From Clostridia bacterium (GTDB taxonomy: Bacteria > Bacillota > Clostridia > Oscillospirales > Acutalibacteraceae), in the NCBI GenBank assembly GCA_900764115.1, contig CAAFMR010000311.1, positions 1 through 11,522 on the forward strand: a stretch of 11,522 bases of DNA, read 5' to 3'. Shown one piece after another: positions 8,430-11,522 of the stretch. The notes beneath the pieces are model-generated. The model ran no database searches. It saw only the letters and a program-made list of their open reading frames with translations, and had not been told where the DNA came from. The position numbers and the translations under genes are program-made. The number at the start of each line of letters is the position of its first letter. The stretch's first letter is position 1.

Positions 8430-8531
8430 GAATTTAGGTGTTAGACGTTAAGAGAGAGGATGTACAAGCGTGCGGGCGGCGTGGAATGGGTTTCCGATGG
8501 ATTTTGATTTTTCCGGCGGGCAGTGCAGCGC

Positions 8532-8609
8532 CTAACAACGGGAAGCCAATATCCACAGGATCGCGATGGCAATGCCACACCAGAACCAAAATCGCAGCTT
8601 TTTGTCCAT
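8532..8609 (-). CDS. Candidate 25-residue single-pass membrane micropeptide
   Basis: The minus strand encodes a 25-codon ORF, ATG at 8609 to TAG at 8532. The peptide opens with charged MDKKLR, continues with an aromatic FWFW, then a hydrophobic stretch (CGIAIAILWILA) and ends SRC. That is the profile of a small inner-membrane protein with its N-terminus in the cytoplasm by the positive-inside rule. An in-frame TAA lies 30 nt upstream with no other start codon between, so this ATG is the only start. Upstream are AGGTG eight bases before the ATG and AGGAG two bases before it; the former has workable spacing. Downstream, about 100 nt away, is a hairpin with a five-T tract in this orientation. 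I do not recognise a family and assign no function. It could be fortuitous; the combination of start signal, hydrophobicity and terminator favours a real gene. No clear promoter was found. Confidence 0.5.
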   Translation of the reverse strand: MDKKLRFWFWCGIAIAILWILASRC

Positions 8610-8701
8610 GGCTCCTGCACCTACTCTCGCCGGATTTTACAGTTGGTAATATCTATGCGTTTGCGCGCGCGGATATGCGTCGGAGAAAAATGTTCCCCCT
8701 G

Positions 8702-8861
8702 TTTTCCACAAGCGATTTTGTTGAAACACCCGTTGTTGCTGGGGTTTTTTGCATCGGCTGTGGAAAACTCGGTGGAAATTGTGAAACGATTGCCTTTACG
8801 CTGGGGATAATTGCGGGTTTTCCTCGGAAATACCCGGACATTCCAGTGGAAAAGTGGAAAA
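8702..8861. promoter_or_regulatory. Cluster of DnaA-box-like nonamers upstream of mnmG
   Basis: Relative to TTATCCACA, the following sites are seen. TTTTCCACA occurs at 8702-8710 (plus strand) and again at 8759-8767 (minus strand), each 8/9 and a full match to the relaxed TTWTNCACA. TTATCCCCA is at 8802-8810 (minus, 8/9). TTTTCCACT occurs twice at 8845-8853 and 8853-8861 (minus, 7/9). ATATCCACA at 8549-8557 (8/9) lies outside the main cluster, inside the micro-ORF. Five sites in 160 bp followed by an AT-richer segment suggests DnaA binding, as an origin, a DnaA-titrating or a transcription-control site. No binding evidence is available. Confidence 0.4.
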
Positions 8862-8872
8862 CTTAGTGAAAA
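8845..8872 (+). repeat. Tandem AGTGGAAA repeat
   Basis: AGTGGAAA occurs twice head to tail (8845-8852, 8853-8860) and then, after ACTT, once more as the imperfect AGTGAAAA (8865-8872). Related GTGGAAA words lie at 8760 and 8772. The repeats overlap the DnaA-box-like sites and end 64 bases before the mnmG start. Confidence 0.7.
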
Positions 8873-8936
8873 GCCAATAAACGGCAGGTTTGCCGAATTT
8901 TAGAAATTAACAGCCGCAGACAAGGAAGAGTGCAGT

Positions 8937-10844
8937 ATGGAATTTGTAGAAACAGACTATCAGGTGGCGGTGATCGGCGCCGGGCACGCCGGCATCGAGG
9001 CGGCGCTGGCGGCGGCACGGCTGGGGTGCAAAACGGCGCTGTTCACCATCAATTTGGATTGGGTGGGGAATATGCCCTGCAATCCCTCCATCGGCGGCAC
9101 GGCGAAAGGGCACCTGGTGCGGGAAATCGACGCGCTGGGCGGCGAGATGGGGAAAGCCGCCGACCGGAATATGCTGCAAAGCCGGATGCTTAACCGGGGG
9201 AAGGGTCCGGCGGTGCATTCCCTGCGGGCGCAGATCGACCGGCGCGCTTACGCGGCGGATATGAAGCATACCTTGGAGCAGACGGAAAATCTGGAGCTGC
9301 GGCAGGGGGAGATCGTTCGGCTGGAGCGGCTGGAGGACGGGCGGTTCCTGCTCACCACCCGGCTGGAGGTGCAATATCGGGCGCAGGCGGTGGTGCTGGC
9401 GACCGGCACCTTCCTGCGGGGCAAGGTGTATGTGGGGGATGTGTCCTACGACAGCGGCCCCGACGGTATGTTCCCCGCCACAGCGCTGTCTGCCTCGCTG
9501 GAGCAGCTGGGGCTGCGGCTGCGGCGGTTCAAGACCGGCACCCCCTCCCGGGTGCTGCGCCGCAGTATCGACTTCACTCATCTGGAGCAGCAGGACGGGG
9601 AGGAGCCGGTGACCCCCTTTTCCTTTGAAACGGACACCCCCCTCCACAATACGCTGCCCTGCCACATCACCTGGACCTCCGCCGCAACCAAGCGGGTGAT
9701 TTTGGACAATCTCCATCGATCACCGCTGTATGGGGGCAAGATTGAGGGGGTGGGCCCCCGGTATTGCCCCAGCATCGAGGATAAGATCGTGCGGTTCGCC
9801 GACAAGGAGCGCCATCAGGTGTTTATCGAACCCTGCGGCAAAAACACCGAGGAAATGTATCTGCAGGGGCTTAGCTCCAGCCTGCCGGTGGATGTGCAGC
9901 TGCAATTTCTTCGCACCATCCCCGGTCTGGAGCAGGTGCAGGTGATGCGCCCCGCCTATGCCATCGAATACGACTGCGTGGACCCGCTGCAGCTGGGGAT
10001 GACGCTGGAATTTCTGGATGTGCCGGGGCTGTACGGCGCCGGACAATTCAACGGCAGCTCTGGCTATGAGGAGGCGGCTGCCCAGGGGTTGGTGGCGGGC
10101 ATCAACGCCGCCCTTAAGCTGAAGGGGGAGGAGCCGCTGATCCTCGACCGGGCGTCCAGCTATATCGGCACGCTGGTGGACGATCTGGTTACCAAGGGCT
10201 GCACCGACCCCTATCGGATGATGACCAGCCGCAGCGAATACCGGCTGGTGCTGCGGCAGGATAACGCCGACAGCCGTCTGACCCCGCTGGGGCGGCGGGT
10301 GGGATTGGTGGATGATGCCCGGTGGGCGCACTTCACCGCCCGGCAGGCGGTCAAGGAAGAGGAGCGCCGCCGCCTGCACGACACCATTCTGCCCCCCACG
10401 GAGACGCTGAATGCGCTGTTGACTGCCTGTGGCACCACCCCCGTCGTTACCGGGGTGCGGCTGGAGGAGCTGCTGCGCCGTCCCCAGCTGGGCTATGCAG
10501 CGCTGACCCCGGTGGATACCGAGCGACCCGAATTGGAGCCGCTGGTGATGGAGCAGCTGGAGGTGGAGCTGAAATACGAGGGCTATATCCGCCGGGAGCA
10601 GCGGGAAATCGACGAGATGCGGCGGCTGGAGAACCGGCTGCTGCCTCCGGACGCCCCCTATAGCGCCATCCACGGGCTGCGCAAGGAGGCACAGGAAAAG
10701 CTGGCGCGGGTGCGCCCCCGCAGCATCGGGCAGGCGTCCCGTATCAGCGGGGTCAGCCCCGCGGATGTATCGGTGCTGATTGTCTGGAGCGCCGCCCAAA
10801 CCAACACTACACCGGAGGAAAGGAACGAGGTGTCCCATGATTGA
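8937..10844 (+). CDS. mnmG: tRNA uridine-34 carboxymethylaminomethyl modification enzyme
   Basis: MnmG (GidA, 635 residues) is the FAD-dependent partner of the GTPase MnmE; together they install carboxymethylaminomethyl groups at wobble U34 of certain tRNAs in the cytoplasm, improving decoding of purine-ending codons. The N-terminal dinucleotide-binding motif is [14 protein letters not shown] (G14, G16, G19). [16 protein letters not shown] follows with the redox Cys48, and [10 protein letters not shown] holds the second conserved Cys277. [18 protein letters not shown] is the usual FAD-contact segment, and the C-terminal helical domain ends with the [14 protein letters not shown] signature. 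AAGGAAG is eight bases before the ATG. The stop overlaps the rsmG start by eight bases. The partner mnmE is not in this window. Length and motifs are normal; nothing suggests a paralogue such as TrmFO, which lacks the C-terminal domain. Confidence 0.97.
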   Translation: MEFVETDYQVAVIGAGHAGIEAALAAARLGCKTALFTINLDWVGNMPCNPSIGGTAKGHLVREIDALGGEMGKAADRNMLQSRMLNRGKGPAVHSLRAQIDRRAYAADMKHTLEQTENLELRQGEIVRLERLEDGRFLLTTRLEVQYRAQAVVLATGTFLRGKVYVGDVSYDSGPDGMFPATALSASLEQLGLRLRRFKTGTPSRVLRRSIDFTHLEQQDGEEPVTPFSFETDTPLHNTLPCHITWTSAATKRVILDNLHRSPLYGGKIEGVGPRYCPSIEDKIVRFADKERHQVFIEPCGKNTEEMYLQGLSSSLPVDVQLQFLRTIPGLEQVQVMRPAYAIEYDCVDPLQLGMTLEFLDVPGLYGAGQFNGSSGYEEAAAQGLVAGINAALKLKGEEPLILDRASSYIGTLVDDLVTKGCTDPYRMMTSRSEYRLVLRQDNADSRLTPLGRRVGLVDDARWAHFTARQAVKEEERRRLHDTILPPTETLNALLTACGTTPVVTGVRLEELLRRPQLGYAALTPVDTERPELEPLVMEQLEVELKYEGYIRREQREIDEMRRLENRLLPPDAPYSAIHGLRKEAQEKLARVRPRSIGQASRISGVSPADVSVLIVWSAAQTNTTPEERNEVSHD

Positions 10845-11522
10845 ACGGGAGCTGTTGACCCGGGTTGCCGCCGGATTTTCCGTGGAGGTGACGCCGGAGC
10901 TGGCGGAGCGGCTGGATGTATATGCCCGTCTGCTGGTGGAATGGAACGAAAAAATCAACCTGACAGCCATCACCGACCCGGTGGGGATCACGGTAAAGCA
11001 CTTTGCGGACAGCCTGGCGGCGGCGCCCCTGCTGCCGGCGGGGGCATTCACCCTCATCGACGTGGGCACCGGAGCGGGTTTTCCCGGGGTGCCCCTGGCG
11101 CTGCTGCGTCCGGATTGTCGCCTGACCCTGCTGGACAGTCTCAATAAGCGGCTGGTATTTCTGGAAGCTCTGTGCGGCGCGCTGGGGCTGAACGCCCGCC
11201 GGGTACACGCCCGCGCCGAGGAGGGCGGACGAAATCCGGCGCTGCGGGAGCAGTTTGACGTGGCGACCGCTCGGGCGGTGGCGGCGCTGCCGGCGCTGTG
11301 CGAATATTGCCTGCCCTTTGTGAAGGTGGGCGGGCGGTTCATCGCCCTCAAGGGGCGGGACGGCGCCCAGGAGGCTGCCGCCGCTGCCCACGCAATGCAA
11401 CTGCTGGGCGGCACGACGGGCGCCCCTCTGGCAGTGACCCTGCCCGCCGCGGCGGGTGAGGAGCCGATGGAGCGGCTGCTGCTGCCCATCGACAAAACCG
11501 CCCATACCCCGACAGCTTACCC
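10837..11522 (+). CDS. rsmG: 16S rRNA (guanine-527-N7) methyltransferase, 3' end cut off
   Basis: RsmG (GidB) methylates N7 of G527 in 16S rRNA using S-adenosylmethionine; loss of the enzyme is known to give low-level streptomycin resistance. The visible 228 codons begin at ATG 10837, inside the last codons of mnmG (ATGATTGA overlap), with GAGG at 10827-10830 six bases upstream. The N-terminal helix region has [16 protein letters not shown] (32-47), the SAM-binding loop is [10 protein letters not shown] (75-84), and [15 protein letters not shown] follows as the next Rossmann strand and helix. [11 protein letters not shown] is the catalytic-core segment. The frame is still open at the window end in [10 protein letters not shown], which matches the family's near-terminal TPxxYPR motif, so only about 10-15 residues are missing. 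It is translationally coupled to mnmG, as in many bacteria. Confidence 0.96.
   Translation, partial: MIERELLTRVAAGFSVEVTPELAERLDVYARLLVEWNEKINLTAITDPVGITVKHFADSLAAAPLLPAGAFTLIDVGTGAGFPGVPLALLRPDCRLTLLDSLNKRLVFLEALCGALGLNARRVHARAEEGGRNPALREQFDVATARAVAALPALCEYCLPFVKVGGRFIALKGRDGAQEAAAAAHAMQLLGGTTGAPLAVTLPAAAGEEPMERLLLPIDKTAHTPTAY

Larger units (their letters stand above)
8392..8936. other. 545-bp intergenic region between gyrA and mnmG
   Basis: This is the only gap above 300 bases. From left to right it holds the terminator (8399-8429), a stretch without recognised content (8430-8531), a minus-strand micro-ORF (8532-8609), its presumed leader (8610-8700) containing a TATGCGT direct repeat flanking TGCGCGCGCG, and a DnaA-box-like cluster (8702-8861). 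An AT-richer segment (8862-8912) and the mnmG ribosome binding site AAGGAAG (8922-8928) follow. No tRNA, riboswitch or clear sigma-A promoter was found on either strand. A plus-strand ORF covers much of the region but looks non-coding. Confidence 0.8.

Noticed and set aside
8719..8790. Possible parS half-sites (GTTGAAACA and GTGAAAC words)
   Set aside because: No 16-bp palindrome resembling TGTTTCACGTGAAACA is present; only unpaired halves occur.
8779..8811. Possible promoter TTGTGA ... GATAAT for mnmG
   Set aside because: The spacer is 21 bp, too long for a standard sigma-A promoter, and GATAAT overlaps a DnaA-box-like site.
8653..8841. 62-codon minus-strand ORF
   Set aside because: There is no ribosome binding site before its ATG and no coherent hydrophobic or domain pattern; it overlaps the repeat and box cluster.
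8438..8866. 142-codon plus-strand ORF in the gyrA-mnmG gap
   Set aside because: It starts with GTG without a ribosome binding site, has no recognisable domain, and runs across the DnaA-box cluster and antisense to the better-supported micro-ORF.
8882..8901. Short hairpin CGGCA-GGTT-TGCCG followed by AATTTT
   Set aside because: A five-bp stem is too weak to call a terminator or attenuator, and no upstream leader peptide or alternative structure supports it.
9720..11495. 591-codon minus-strand ORF
   Set aside because: It is antisense to mnmG and rsmG, both of which show intact catalytic motifs; its composition is that of a shadow frame.

Overview
The window looks like the replication-initiation neighbourhood of a GC-rich member of the Clostridia, most likely Oscillospiraceae/Ruminococcaceae. 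The grounds are the gene order dnaN-yaaA-recF-remB-gyrB-gyrA, Gram-positive-length GyrB without the long proteobacterial insert, a RemB/DUF370 gene and GC-rich third codon positions. This placement is inferred from family knowledge; no database search was possible. dnaA is expected just left of base 1 but is not in view.

Layout. Bases 4-8391 hold seven tightly packed plus-strand genes: dnaN (sliding clamp), yaaA (S4 RNA-binding), recF (gap repair), remB (DUF370 regulator), gyrB, a four-helix membrane protein with an internally duplicated YcxB-like architecture, and gyrA. Overlaps of 1 and 14 nt and gaps of 18-52 nt suggest one operon or a few overlapping transcripts. They link clamp loading, recombinational repair and supercoiling control. 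A strong hairpin follows gyrA.

Bases 8392-8936 form the only long stretch without a large gene, and the most interesting part. Next to gyrA lies a bidirectional-looking terminator whose better T-tract is on the minus strand. Facing it is a previously easy-to-miss 25-codon minus-strand ORF predicting a single-pass membrane micropeptide. Between that ORF and mnmG is a cluster of DnaA-box-like nonamers, including two tandem copies of an 8-bp repeat. This resembles the E. coli arrangement in which oriC abuts gidA/mnmG, but the transcription direction of the left genes argues against it being the main origin.

Bases 8937-11522 hold mnmG and rsmG (the latter cut by the window end), an overlapping pair that modifies tRNA wobble uridines and 16S rRNA. 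In many Firmicutes this pair sits on the other side of dnaA, so its place directly after gyrA is a layout difference.

There are no tRNAs, rRNAs, insertion sequences, CRISPR arrays or signs of recent transfer. Most of the window is conserved housekeeping DNA. The points worth checking are the micropeptide, the DnaA-box cluster, the duplicated membrane protein between the gyrase genes, and unusual residues in the quinolone-binding and TOPRIM regions of GyrA and GyrB.
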